A stretch of 6,237 nucleotides of DNA from Candidatus Scybalocola fimicaballi (GCA_002317115.1 DCIP01000146.1:1-6237); one strand, 5' to 3'; counted from the stretch's first letter, positions 1-5,594 are shown. Notes: generated by a model from the sequence alone, not told the origin. Translations and numbers: made by a program.

Positions 1-2
1 CT

Positions 3-1145
3 GTGGAGGACACAAATCCGGATATTAAGGAAATTAAGGCACGCAATGTAAAAATTATGCATCGCAGTGAGCTTCTTGCTGAAATAGCTGGCAGCCATTG
101 TGGAGGCGCGATATGTGTGGGCGGAACTGCCGGCAAGAGCACAACTACTCATCTTATCTACCAGCTTCTTCTTGGAGCAGGCAAACAACCATGTATGATT
201 GCAGGAGCTGCCGATAATAATGTGAAAAGAGGAGGAGAACCCGGCAATTTTGATAACTCAGGTGATGGTCCACTCGTATTTGAGGGCGACGAGAGTGACA
301 AAAGCATCGTAAGATATAATCCGACTATGTCTGTCATCACTAACGTTGGTCACGACCACCATGAGATTGACGTTACAGTTGGATTGTTCCAGACTGTGGC
401 TGACAATACTGCCGACACTGTGGTTCTCAATTCAGGAGACGAGAATCTCCGTCGTCTTAACTGCAAGAAATGCGTCACTTTTGCTCTTGCTGAACTTGAC
501 GCAAATGCAGATTTTAAGGTTACAAACTTGAAACATACAAGCGAAGGCATTTCGTTTTCTATCAACGGAACGCCATTCGCATATCATTCTATAGGTCTAC
601 ACAATGCGTTGAACATCGCCGCAGCTGTGGCTATGGCAAGTGTGTATGGAGTGAGCGTAGAGGAGTGTGCTAAGATTCTGAATAAGTTTGGAGGTGTTTA
701 CCGTCGTGGAAACATCATCGGCAAGAATCCGAATGGTGCACTATTAGTGGACGATTTTGCCCACACACCAGAAGAAGTTGCCGAGACAATCCGCACGTTG
801 GCTACATTCTCAGATAAGGTACATGCCGTCTACCAGCCACACGGATTTGGTCCGCTTCGTAAAACTTACGAGCAGATGGCAATCTTGTTGAAGGAGGTGA
901 TGAGAAAGCAGGATGTCTTCTATCTTGCCGACGTCTACTACGAGGGTGGAACTACAGATATGAGCATTGGATCTAAGTTTGTGGCTGATTACTTCACGTC
1001 GCAAGGCATCAATTGCGTCTACGTGCAGGATAGAAAAGAGATCCCAACGTTGACAGCAAAGGATAGCAAGGACAATGATTCGATTGTGATTATGGGAGCG
1101 CGCGACAAATCTCTTGCAGATTATGCCTGCTCTTTTAAAGGATAA
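3..1145 (+). CDS. Mur ligase family protein (MurC/Mpl-like), 5'-partial
   Basis: This is an ATP-dependent amide ligase of the Mur fold, the group that adds amino acids or peptides to UDP-MurNAc in the cytoplasm. Numbering from the first full codon, I see a P-loop GTAGKSTTTH (41-50), an acidic EGDESDKS (94-101) matching the EADESD motif of MurC/Mpl, NVGHDHHEID (114-123) matching the metal-binding NxxxDH region, HNALNIAAA (200-208), GVYRRG (231-236), and a C-terminal-domain start VDDFAHTPEE (249-258) with YQPHGFGP (277-284). The frame is open to the left edge. The P-loop normally lies about 110 residues in, so roughly 70-80 residues of the N-terminal UDP-binding domain are missing and the GTG at base 3 is probably not the real start. 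The P-loop has Ala-Gly-Lys-Ser where MurC/Mpl have His-Gly-Lys-Thr, so this is probably a MurC/Mpl paralogue and its substrate is unknown. The family is certain; the exact reaction is not. Confidence 0.85.
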   Translation: MEDTNPDIKEIKARNVKIMHRSELLAEIAGSHCGGAICVGGTAGKSTTTHLIYQLLLGAGKQPCMIAGAADNNVKRGGEPGNFDNSGDGPLVFEGDESDKSIVRYNPTMSVITNVGHDHHEIDVTVGLFQTVADNTADTVVLNSGDENLRRLNCKKCVTFALAELDANADFKVTNLKHTSEGISFSINGTPFAYHSIGLHNALNIAAAVAMASVYGVSVEECAKILNKFGGVYRRGNIIGKNPNGALLVDDFAHTPEEVAETIRTLATFSDKVHAVYQPHGFGPLRKTYEQMAILLKEVMRKQDVFYLADVYYEGGTTDMSIGSKFVADYFTSQGINCVYVQDRKEIPTLTAKDSKDNDSIVIMGARDKSLADYACSFKG

Positions 1146-1162
1146 TCCGAAAATGTCATGTT

Positions 1163-1183
1163 CCCCGAGACATTGTCTCGGGG
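1163..1183 (+). other. strong hairpin in the Mur ligase-thiL spacer
   Basis: The arms CCCCGAGAC and GTCTCGGGG pair perfectly (9 bp) around a 3-nt ATT loop, 18 nt after the upstream stop. Only an A/T-mixed stretch follows on the plus strand, with no T-run, so it is not a textbook intrinsic terminator. It may attenuate transcription, mark a processing site or protect the upstream message. No TAnnTTTG promoter element is visible between it and thiL, which favours read-through into thiL. Confidence 0.6.
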
Positions 1184-1206
1184 CAATATAAATTAAATAA
1201 TATAAT

Positions 1207-2256
1207 ATGCAGATTAAAGAACTTGGAGAATTTGGTTTGATTGACCGACTTACGAAGGAATTCCCTATCGTGAATAAGTCGACGGAATTGTCGGTTGGCG
1301 ACGATTGTGCCATATTGGATTACACAGGCAAGAAAACATTAGTAACTAAGGATTTGCTGCTTGAGGGTGTGCATTTCGACCTTACATATTGTCCTCTTCT
1401 ACATTTGGGCTACAAATCGGCGATTGTAAATTTCTCCGACGTCTACGCAATGAACGGCAAACCAAAACAGATGGTTGTGGGGCTTGGTGTTAGTTCAAAA
1501 CTATGTGTAGAGGATCTTGACGAGCTATACGCAGGAATGAAGATCGCGTGTGAGGAGCACGGAGTTGACCTAATCGGTGGAGACACAACAGCGTCGCTAA
1601 ACGGTCTTACTATAAGCATCACATGTATTGGTGAAGGTGAGGAAGGAAAGATTGTAAAGCGTAGTGGAGCTAAAGATACAGATCTTATCTGCGTGACAGG
1701 TGATCTTGGAGCCGCATACATGGGTTTGCTTCTACTTGAGAGAGAGAAAGAGGTATTCAATGCAGGAAAGGGTTCAGACCCTGATTTCGCAGGAAAAGAG
1801 TACTTGGTTGAGCGTCAGTTGAAGCCAAGAGCAAGAAAGGATATTATTGAGTCGTTGGAGCGTATCAACGTCGTTCCTACTGCTATGATGGATATCTCAG
1901 ACGGATTGTCATCAGAATTGCTTCATATCTGTAAAGCAAGCCACGTAGGATGCCGTATTTACGAGGATCGTATTCCTATTGATTTCTTGACAGCACAGAT
2001 GGCTGAGGAGATGAATATGAACATGACAATGGCAGCAATGAACGGTGGTGAGGATTATGAGCTTCTATTCACTATTCCTCTATCAATGCACGACACATTC
2101 AAAGCATTGACAGAGGTTGCACTACCTGGTGTACCACGTCCAGATATCAAGATCATCGGTCATATCACATCAGAGAACCTTGGTGCGCGTATGATTACTC
2201 GTGGAGGTGGAGAGATCGACATCCAGGCTCAGGGATGGAACTCGCTTAAGGAATGA
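1207..2256 (+). CDS. thiL: thiamine-monophosphate kinase ThiL
   Basis: ThiL phosphorylates thiamine monophosphate with ATP to give thiamine pyrophosphate, the last step of cofactor synthesis, in the cytoplasm. The 349-residue protein shows the AIR-synthase/ThiL motifs in order: GEFGLIDRL (7-15), VGDDCAI (30-36), TKDLLLEGVHF (47-57), a SDVYAMNGKP segment (78-87), GGDTTAS (124-130), VTGDLG (163-168), MDISDGLSSEL (228-238) and NGGEDYELLF (279-288). The Asp-rich VGDD, GGDT and SDG sites are the expected Mg-nucleotide and substrate ligands, and all are intact. It is slightly longer than the roughly 325-residue E. coli enzyme, mainly through a segment around residues 183-205. The ATG start is set by the N-terminal GEFG motif; the leader is A/T-rich without a Shine-Dalgarno sequence, as is usual in Bacteroidetes. 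It probably shares a transcript with the Mur ligase gene upstream. Confidence 0.96.
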   Translation: MQIKELGEFGLIDRLTKEFPIVNKSTELSVGDDCAILDYTGKKTLVTKDLLLEGVHFDLTYCPLLHLGYKSAIVNFSDVYAMNGKPKQMVVGLGVSSKLCVEDLDELYAGMKIACEEHGVDLIGGDTTASLNGLTISITCIGEGEEGKIVKRSGAKDTDLICVTGDLGAAYMGLLLLEREKEVFNAGKGSDPDFAGKEYLVERQLKPRARKDIIESLERINVVPTAMMDISDGLSSELLHICKASHVGCRIYEDRIPIDFLTAQMAEEMNMNMTMAAMNGGEDYELLFTIPLSMHDTFKALTEVALPGVPRPDIKIIGHITSENLGARMITRGGGEIDIQAQGWNSLKE

Positions 2257-2312
2257 TGCGGAATGACGAATTTAACGAACGTAAAATTTCCGTAAAATAG
2301 ATCATAAAATTA

Positions 2313-2349
2313 TAGGGGCAATCATTGATTTGATTGCCCCTAAATTTTT
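2313..2349 (+). terminator. thiL: probable intrinsic terminator of thiL (repeat copy 1)
   Basis: The 10-bp stem GGGGCAATCA/TGATTGCCCC is extended by two A/T pairs (2313-2342). It lies about 57 nt after the thiL stop and is followed by TAAATTTTTG, a short U-rich tail in the direction of thiL transcription. It is part of a dispersed repeat, so terminator function is inferred from structure and position. Confidence 0.6.
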
Positions 2350-2394
2350 GCCACTGTTTCCGTCGTTTCCGTCGACGGATATCCATATAATACG

Positions 2395-2418
2395 AAAACC
2401 GTGGGCTTACGCCCACGG
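2395..2418 (-). terminator. possible terminator of the LRR gene
   Basis: Read on the minus strand, the 8-bp stem CCGTGGGC/GCCCACGG with a GTAA loop is followed by TTTT. It lies 109 nt beyond the stop of the minus-strand LRR gene. The U-tract is short, so this is a weak candidate that could work together with the other hairpins to separate the convergent transcripts. Confidence 0.35.
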
Positions 2419-2496
2419 CTATATATCTTCGATCCCCTTATTCCCCAGGGCGACGCTTAGCTTGCCCTGGGCTACAAGCTTTTGGGCTTTCAGCCC
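2399..2496. repeat. REP-like cluster of three G+C-rich hairpins
   Basis: Three hairpins lie in a row: CCGTGGGC/GCCCACGG with a 4-nt loop (2399-2418); CCCAGGGC/GCCCTGGG with a 12-nt loop (2444-2451 with 2464-2471); and GGGCT/AGCCC with a 3-nt loop (2484-2496). From memory, similar 'gtgggcttacgcccac' and 'cagggcgacgct' intergenic modules recur in Bacteroidales genomes. Whether they are REP elements moved by a RAYT-type transposase cannot be told here, as no transposase gene is in the window. The open frames crossing this block are by-products of the hairpins. Confidence 0.7.
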
Positions 2497-2503
2497 GTTC
2501 TGC

Positions 2504-2524
2504 CTGAATCTTGAATCCTGAATC
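2504..2524. repeat. 7-bp tandem triplicate
   Basis: The unit yTGAATC occurs three times head to tail (CTGAATC, TTGAATC, CTGAATC), ending 2 bp before the stop codon of the LRR gene. It is a short low-complexity repeat joined to the REP-like block. Confidence 0.7.
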
Positions 2525-2526
2525 TT

Positions 2527-4074
2527 TTATTTCAACCATTTCACAGACTTGACATTTTTGAAAGCAGTCGTTCCTATCTTTACATTCTCTTCTGAATTAT
2601 CAATCACAACATTAAGATTCGAACTATAACTGAATGCTGATTTACCAATGCTTGTCACACTCTTTGGGATTGTCATGTTTTCCAAACGGCCACATAAATA
2701 AAATGCCATCTCTCCAATACTTGTTACAGTCTCTGGGATTATTATGTTTTCCAAACGATAAGCAGCATCAAAGGCACTATCTTCGATACTAGTGACTCCC
2801 TCCGGAATAACAACATTAATACAAGAATCCTTGCTTCCTACCCAGCCATAACATTTTGTGCCATTATCATAAATCAACAAATCTGGAGTCAAAAGGTCAC
2901 ATCCTCTATATGCCTCTTTCCCGATGCTCTTAACATTCTTGGGGACATTTATGCTTGTCAAATTGCTACAATTATAAAATGCTCCAGATCCAATGCTAGT
3001 AACGCTTTCTGGAATAATTATGCTTGTCAAAACGCTACAATACCAGAATGCATCATTTCCGATGCTGGTCACTCCCTCTGGTATAGTCATACTCTTCAAG
3101 CTCAAACACTTGCTAAATGAAGATGATCCAATGCTCGTAACACTCTCTGGAATAGTTATGTTTGCTAAACTATCACAAAAACAAAATGCATAATCTCCGA
3201 TACTAGTGACTCCCTCTGGAATGGTCACGCTTTTCAAATTGTTGCATTTGTAAAATAAAGTCCTTTCGATGCTAGTGACTCCCTTTGGAATGGATACGCT
3301 CGCCAAACTACTACATCCATAAAAGGTTCCCTCTCCCATACTCGTGATTCCATCAGGAATATCAATGCTTGACAATTTGCTACATCCATAAAATGCTTTC
3401 TCTCCAATGCTAGCCACTCCATCAGGAATCTCTATGCCAGTCAAATTGCAACATCCGTAAAATGCGGTACTACCTATGCTAGTTACGCCCTCTGGAATAA
3501 CGACATTAATACAAGAATCGTTAGATCCTACCCAACCATAGCATTTTGTGCCGTTATCATATACTAATAAATAAGGATTCAAACTACTGCAAGCACCCAA
3601 TGCTCCAGTTCCGATGTCAGATACATTCTGAGGAATATTTATCTCTGTCAAATTATAACAATCGTTAAAGGCATATTCTTCGATTGTTGTTACACTCTCT
3701 GGAATTGTGACGGATTTTAAACTGTGATAATCACAAAACGCACAATTCCCAATGCCTGTCACATCATATACTATCCCATCAATTCTTACTTTTGGAGGAA
3801 TGTTTACAGAATCAACAGTCAACATGTCAACTTTGGTATGATCTCTTACAACCTTAACCGTCGAGTCGGATATAATCTCAAATTTCAACGTAAGTTCTGA
3901 TGTATCTGGAATAGATTCTTCTGGAATGTCGATAAAATCTACCTCAACGACATTTTCTAAATTATATCGAATTACTTGACCATCCTTCAATTTAATATTC
4001 ATAACGTCTGTCGCAGCAGACATAGACAAACATAATGTTGACGTTGCGATTAATGAAAGTAGTTTTTGTTTCAT
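2527..4074 (-). CDS. BspA-like secreted leucine-rich-repeat (LRR_5) protein
   Basis: This 515-residue surface or secreted protein is of the BspA type, a family tied in oral and gut Bacteroidales to adhesion and matrix binding; the ligand here is unknown. Residues 1-21 are a signal peptide (KQK, hydrophobic core, likely cut after SAA at 19-21; no lipobox). Residues 25-47 are the short N-terminal module common in these proteins (MNIKLKDGQVIRYNLENVVEVDF), followed by a beta-rich linker to about 104. From about 105 to 488, 23-residue repeats of the form xxIPegVTSIGxxAFxxCxxLxx are stacked; I count about 14. Two 23-residue inserts (168-190 and 398-420, core YDNGTKCYGWVGS) lie exactly 230 residues apart. 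The protein ends in a short cap (NVKIGTTAFKNVKSVKWLK) with no recognisable sorting domain, so its anchoring is unclear. The ATG is fixed by the signal peptide. It has its own promoter and is convergent with thiL. Confidence 0.93.
   Translation of the reverse strand: MKQKLLSLIATSTLCLSMSAATDVMNIKLKDGQVIRYNLENVVEVDFIDIPEESIPDTSELTLKFEIISDSTVKVVRDHTKVDMLTVDSVNIPPKVRIDGIVYDVTGIGNCAFCDYHSLKSVTIPESVTTIEEYAFNDCYNLTEINIPQNVSDIGTGALGACSSLNPYLLVYDNGTKCYGWVGSNDSCINVVIPEGVTSIGSTAFYGCCNLTGIEIPDGVASIGEKAFYGCSKLSSIDIPDGITSMGEGTFYGCSSLASVSIPKGVTSIERTLFYKCNNLKSVTIPEGVTSIGDYAFCFCDSLANITIPESVTSIGSSSFSKCLSLKSMTIPEGVTSIGNDAFWYCSVLTSIIIPESVTSIGSGAFYNCSNLTSINVPKNVKSIGKEAYRGCDLLTPDLLIYDNGTKCYGWVGSKDSCINVVIPEGVTSIEDSAFDAAYRLENIIIPETVTSIGEMAFYLCGRLENMTIPKSVTSIGKSAFSYSSNLNVVIDNSEENVKIGTTAFKNVKSVKWLK
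2815..2883 (-). repeat. LRR insert module, second copy
   Basis: This encodes residues 398-420 of the LRR protein, with core IYDNGTKCYGWVGSKDSCIN. It differs from the first copy at only three of 23 residues (D/Y, I/V, K/N), although the DNA has diverged mostly by third-base changes. It replaces exactly one 23-residue LRR period and is followed by the same VVIPEGVTSI. Confidence 0.85.
3505..3573 (-). repeat. LRR insert module, first copy
   Basis: This encodes residues 168-190 of the LRR protein, with core VYDNGTKCYGWVGSNDSCIN. It is preceded by a LxP-ending repeat (CSSLNP here, CDLLTP in the second copy). The two Cys residues of each module are conserved between copies. Confidence 0.85.
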
Positions 4075-4109
4075 CGATTTTAATTTTCATTTTTTATTCG
4101 AATAAACCA

Positions 4110-4130
4110 TAGTTGTATTTGCAACAACTA
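4110..4130 (-). promoter_or_regulatory. hairpin at the transcript start of the LRR gene
   Basis: The arms TAGTTGT/ACAACTA pair perfectly (7 bp) around the loop TGCAAAT on the minus strand. The structure begins about 6 nt downstream of the -7 box, so it would form the very 5' end of the mRNA, or could act at DNA level as a dyad operator. The position is measured; the function is inferred. Confidence 0.5.
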
Positions 4131-4135
4131 CAATG

Positions 4136-4166
4136 CAAATATATCAACAAATTGGGGAACGACAAA
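4136..4166 (-). promoter_or_regulatory. Bacteroidetes-type promoter of the LRR gene
   Basis: On the minus strand, TTTG (4166-4163) is followed by exactly 19 bp and then TATATTTG (4143-4136), matching the TTTG-N19..21-TAnnTTTG promoter of Bacteroidetes primary sigma factors. Transcription would start near 4130, giving a leader of about 55 nt before the ATG at 4074. Confidence 0.75.
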
Positions 4167-4255
4167 AGGATGAAGAAAATCATATAGGCAATCATTGATT
4201 TGATTGCCCCTAAATTTTTTGCCACTGTTTCCGTCGACGGATATATTCCCCAATT
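4150..4255. repeat. 10-bp inverted repeat enclosing repeat copy 2
   Basis: AATTGGGGAA (4150-4159) and TTCCCCAATT (4246-4255) are perfect inverted repeats 106 bp apart end to end. They enclose the upstream promoter element and copy 2. I see no matching target-site duplication just outside (CAA on the left, CCG on the right), so a MITE-like origin is not demonstrated. Confidence 0.5.
4179..4252 (+). repeat. dispersed hairpin repeat, copy 2 (shortened)
   Basis: The 5' arm is only GGCAATCA (4187-4194) against TGATTGCCCC (4201-4210), so two Gs have been lost and the stem is 8 bp. A T-rich tail, GCCACTGTTTCCGTCGACGG (4221-4240), GGATAT and ATTCCCCA follow. It lacks both the 9-bp duplication and the 57-nt segment found in copy 1. 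It lies between the stop of the nuclease-domain gene (51 nt away) and the LRR promoter. On the minus strand no U-run follows, so it would be a poor terminator for the nuclease gene. Confidence 0.75.
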
Positions 4256-4261
4256 CCGACA

Positions 4262-5296
4262 TTACTCTCCTATCAATCGCATTATCTTTTCTTCAATCGC
4301 AGACGTTTCAGGAAGCATATTGACATAATGATCTGGAAGATTAGAAGACAAACTATAAGTAGCCACACCTATCGGCATGTTAGAAGAGCGTAGAGCATAT
4401 TCTACTATCGTTCTATCCTTTGATTTACAGATGATAATACCAATTGCAGGATTTTCATCAGGCAATTTGATTGTATCATTAATTACATTTAAGTAAAACT
4501 CCATCTTCCCTTTATACTCAGGTTCAAATTCGCCGACCTTCAATTCTACCGCAATAAAAGATTTTAGTCTGCGATGATATAGCATCAAATCAACAAAATA
4601 TTCCTTTCCTGAAACCTCCAAACGATACTGGCTTCCTGCGAACATAACATCTGGACCAAACTCTGCCAAAAATTGTTGTATATTTCGGACCAAACTCTTC
4701 TCAAGATCATATTCTGAATGTACCGTATCAAGTTCTCCGTACCCAACAAAATAATCATCTTTTACAGCCAATGATGCTTGTTTCTTAACATTCTCAGGAA
4801 GAACAACATCAAAATTGGTTTGTCCCAAAAGATAGTTCTCATAAGACTTCAGTTCAATCTTATTTATGAGGACATCCTTTGTCCATCCAAATCTCTTTGT
4901 TGCTAGAATATAAAACCTTCGTTCCTGAGTCTCTTTACACTTTGTCATTATGGCTAAGTGTTTTGCCCAACTAATTTCTGCAACCATTGGTTGCAGAATT
5001 TCATCTGATTGATATTCAGTATAAAACTGGACCATATACCAAAGATTTCTAACACCAAAGCCTTTTATTCCAGGAAATTCACTTTGAATATCTTTCGACA
5101 ATGTCTCTACTACTGATTTTCCCCAACCTTGAGATTGTTTTTCCGACAATTCTTTTCCTATCTGCCAATAAAGATTCATCATCTCTGTATTAACAGACTT
5201 CATTGCTTCATATTGAGCACTGCGAATTTGTTTTGTGATTTTATCAAAAAATAACTTATAGTTATCTTCTGCTATAACACTGTTACTAACTTCCAT
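4262..5296 (-). CDS. YhcG/DUF1016-type PDDEXK nuclease domain protein
   Basis: This 344-residue protein of the YhcG (DUF1016) family is predicted to be cytoplasmic. Members combine an N-terminal helical DNA-binding-like domain with a C-terminal PD-(D/E)XK nuclease fold, and often sit near restriction-modification or other defence genes; their cellular role is not well settled. The N-terminal domain (about 10-150) carries LYWQIGKEL (42-50), GWGKSVVETLSKD (57-69) and ISWAKHLAIM (108-117). The C-terminal domain has HSEYDLEKSL (193-202), the strand pair around GSQYRLEVSGKEYFVDLMLYHR with D236, and the ELK motif E251/K253, followed by GEFEPEYKGKMEFYLN and NPAIGIIICKSK. The presumed catalytic D, E and K are present, and the length is normal (340-380). 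It stands alone here: no methylase, specificity subunit or toxin-antitoxin partner lies beside it. It has its own promoter. Confidence 0.92.
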   Translation of the reverse strand: MEVSNSVIAEDNYKLFFDKITKQIRSAQYEAMKSVNTEMMNLYWQIGKELSEKQSQGWGKSVVETLSKDIQSEFPGIKGFGVRNLWYMVQFYTEYQSDEILQPMVAEISWAKHLAIMTKCKETQERRFYILATKRFGWTKDVLINKIELKSYENYLLGQTNFDVVLPENVKKQASLAVKDDYFVGYGELDTVHSEYDLEKSLVRNIQQFLAEFGPDVMFAGSQYRLEVSGKEYFVDLMLYHRRLKSFIAVELKVGEFEPEYKGKMEFYLNVINDTIKLPDENPAIGIIICKSKDRTIVEYALRSSNMPIGVATYSLSSNLPDHYVNMLPETSAIEEKIMRLIGE

Positions 5297-5330
5297 AAAA
5301 TAACTTTTCTGTTTAACATCAAATCATTTG

Positions 5331-5361
5331 CAAAGTTAATGATTTGAAATTTTCATATCAA
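5331..5361 (-). promoter_or_regulatory. Bacteroidetes-type promoter of the YhcG-like gene
   Basis: On the minus strand, TTG (5361-5359) is separated by 20 bp from TAACTTTG (5338-5331), matching TAnnTTTG. The start would be near 5325, giving a leader of about 28 nt before the ATG at 5296. The -33 element is shorter than that of the LRR gene. Confidence 0.65.
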
Positions 5362-5384
5362 GCATTTATAATTAAAAAAACACC

Positions 5385-5427
5385 ATCATAAAATTATAGG
5401 GGCAATCATTGATTTGATTGCCCCTAA
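5385..5427 (+). repeat. dispersed hairpin repeat, copy 3 (hairpin only)
   Basis: All 43 bases match copy 1 (2301-2343): ATCATAAAATTAT, then the 10-bp hairpin GGGGCAATCA/TGATTGCCCC (5399-5424) and TAA. It has neither the GCCACTG...CCGTCGACGG part nor the REP-like cluster. It lies upstream of the YhcG-like gene's promoter. On the minus strand the stem is followed by TATAATTTTATG, so it could stop transcription coming from the right. Confidence 0.85.
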
Positions 5428-5551
5428 TTTTGTATCATTTAAGATTCCATATCGACGTTGGATTATTCCAAAAGCTTGGCTATCCTCAGAATTTGCCAAC
5501 AAACCCATGAAATGGGTGACATAACACAGCCCCATGTGCTAACGTGGGGAT
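5428..5551. other. spacer without a supported gene; several small hairpins
   Basis: This is part of the 353-bp gap between the two right-hand minus-strand genes. It holds TTGGC/GCCAA (5476-5480 with 5495-5499), ACCCAT/ATGGGT with a 3-nt loop (5503-5517) and CCCCATG/CGTGGGG (5530-5536 with 5543-5549, one G-U pair on the plus strand). Short open frames cross it on both strands: 36 codons plus stop at 5443-5553 on plus, without a useful start, and 49 codons at 5386-5535 on minus. None has a recognisable product. It could be a gene remnant or hold a small RNA; neither is shown. Confidence 0.4.
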
Positions 5552-5594
5552 AAAAAAAGCACCACCATTCATTTCTGAACGACGGTGCTTTTTC
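5552..5594 (-). terminator. intrinsic terminator of the right-edge gene
   Basis: Read on the minus strand, AGCACCGTCGTTCA pairs along all 14 positions with TGAATGGTGGTGCT (5589-5558) if three G-U pairs are counted. It closes on a GAAA tetraloop and is followed by a T-run (5558-5552). It lies about 60 nt beyond the stop at 5650. On the plus strand the same three positions become A-C mismatches, so the structure favours minus-strand transcripts. Confidence 0.88.

Larger units (their letters stand above)
2301..2447 (+). repeat. dispersed hairpin repeat, copy 1 (longest)
   Basis: This is the longest of three related intergenic copies. Bases 2301-2343 are identical to 5385-5427. It contains the hairpin GGGGCAATCA/TGATTGCCCC (2315-2340, 6-nt loop), then a T-rich tail, GCCACTG, and TTTCCGTCG in tandem duplicate (2357-2365 and 2366-2374). 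The duplicate runs into the perfect palindrome CCGTCGACGG (2369-2378) and GGATAT. Copy 2 at 4179 shares the hairpin, the GCCACTGTTTCCGTCGACGG core and GGATAT. It then resumes directly at ATTCCCCA, which in copy 1 lies 57 nt further on (2440-2447). Confidence 0.8.

Noticed and set aside
1146..1206. TPP riboswitch upstream of thiL
   Set aside because: The 61-bp spacer is too short and has only a single hairpin; I see no THI-element conserved boxes.
810..1313. 167-codon minus-strand open frame
   Set aside because: It is antisense to the Mur ligase C-terminal domain and the start of thiL, both of which have strong family motifs.
2330..2521. 63-codon plus-strand open frame over the thiL-LRR spacer
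   Set aside because: It runs entirely through hairpin repeat copy 1 and the REP-like cluster; its protein is a translation of palindromes with no start signal or domain.
2719..3720. Regularly spaced similar DNA segments about 69 bp apart
   Set aside because: They are the coding repeats of the 23-residue LRR units (69 nt each), not a separate DNA repeat element.
4032..4034. Cys15 in the LRR protein signal peptide as a lipoprotein attachment site
   Set aside because: The residues before it (S-T-L) do not fit a lipobox, and a good signal peptidase I site (SAA) follows the hydrophobic core.
2301..5427. The three hairpin copies as a CRISPR array
   Set aside because: The copies are 1.2-2 kb apart with whole genes between them, differ in length, and have no regular spacers or cas genes.
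5425..5432. TAATTTTG on the plus strand as a promoter -7 box for a small RNA
   Set aside because: It fits TAnnTTTG, but no TTG/TTTG lies 19-21 bp upstream; the nearest are only about 8 and 13 bp away, and the site is part of the repeat's T-rich tail.
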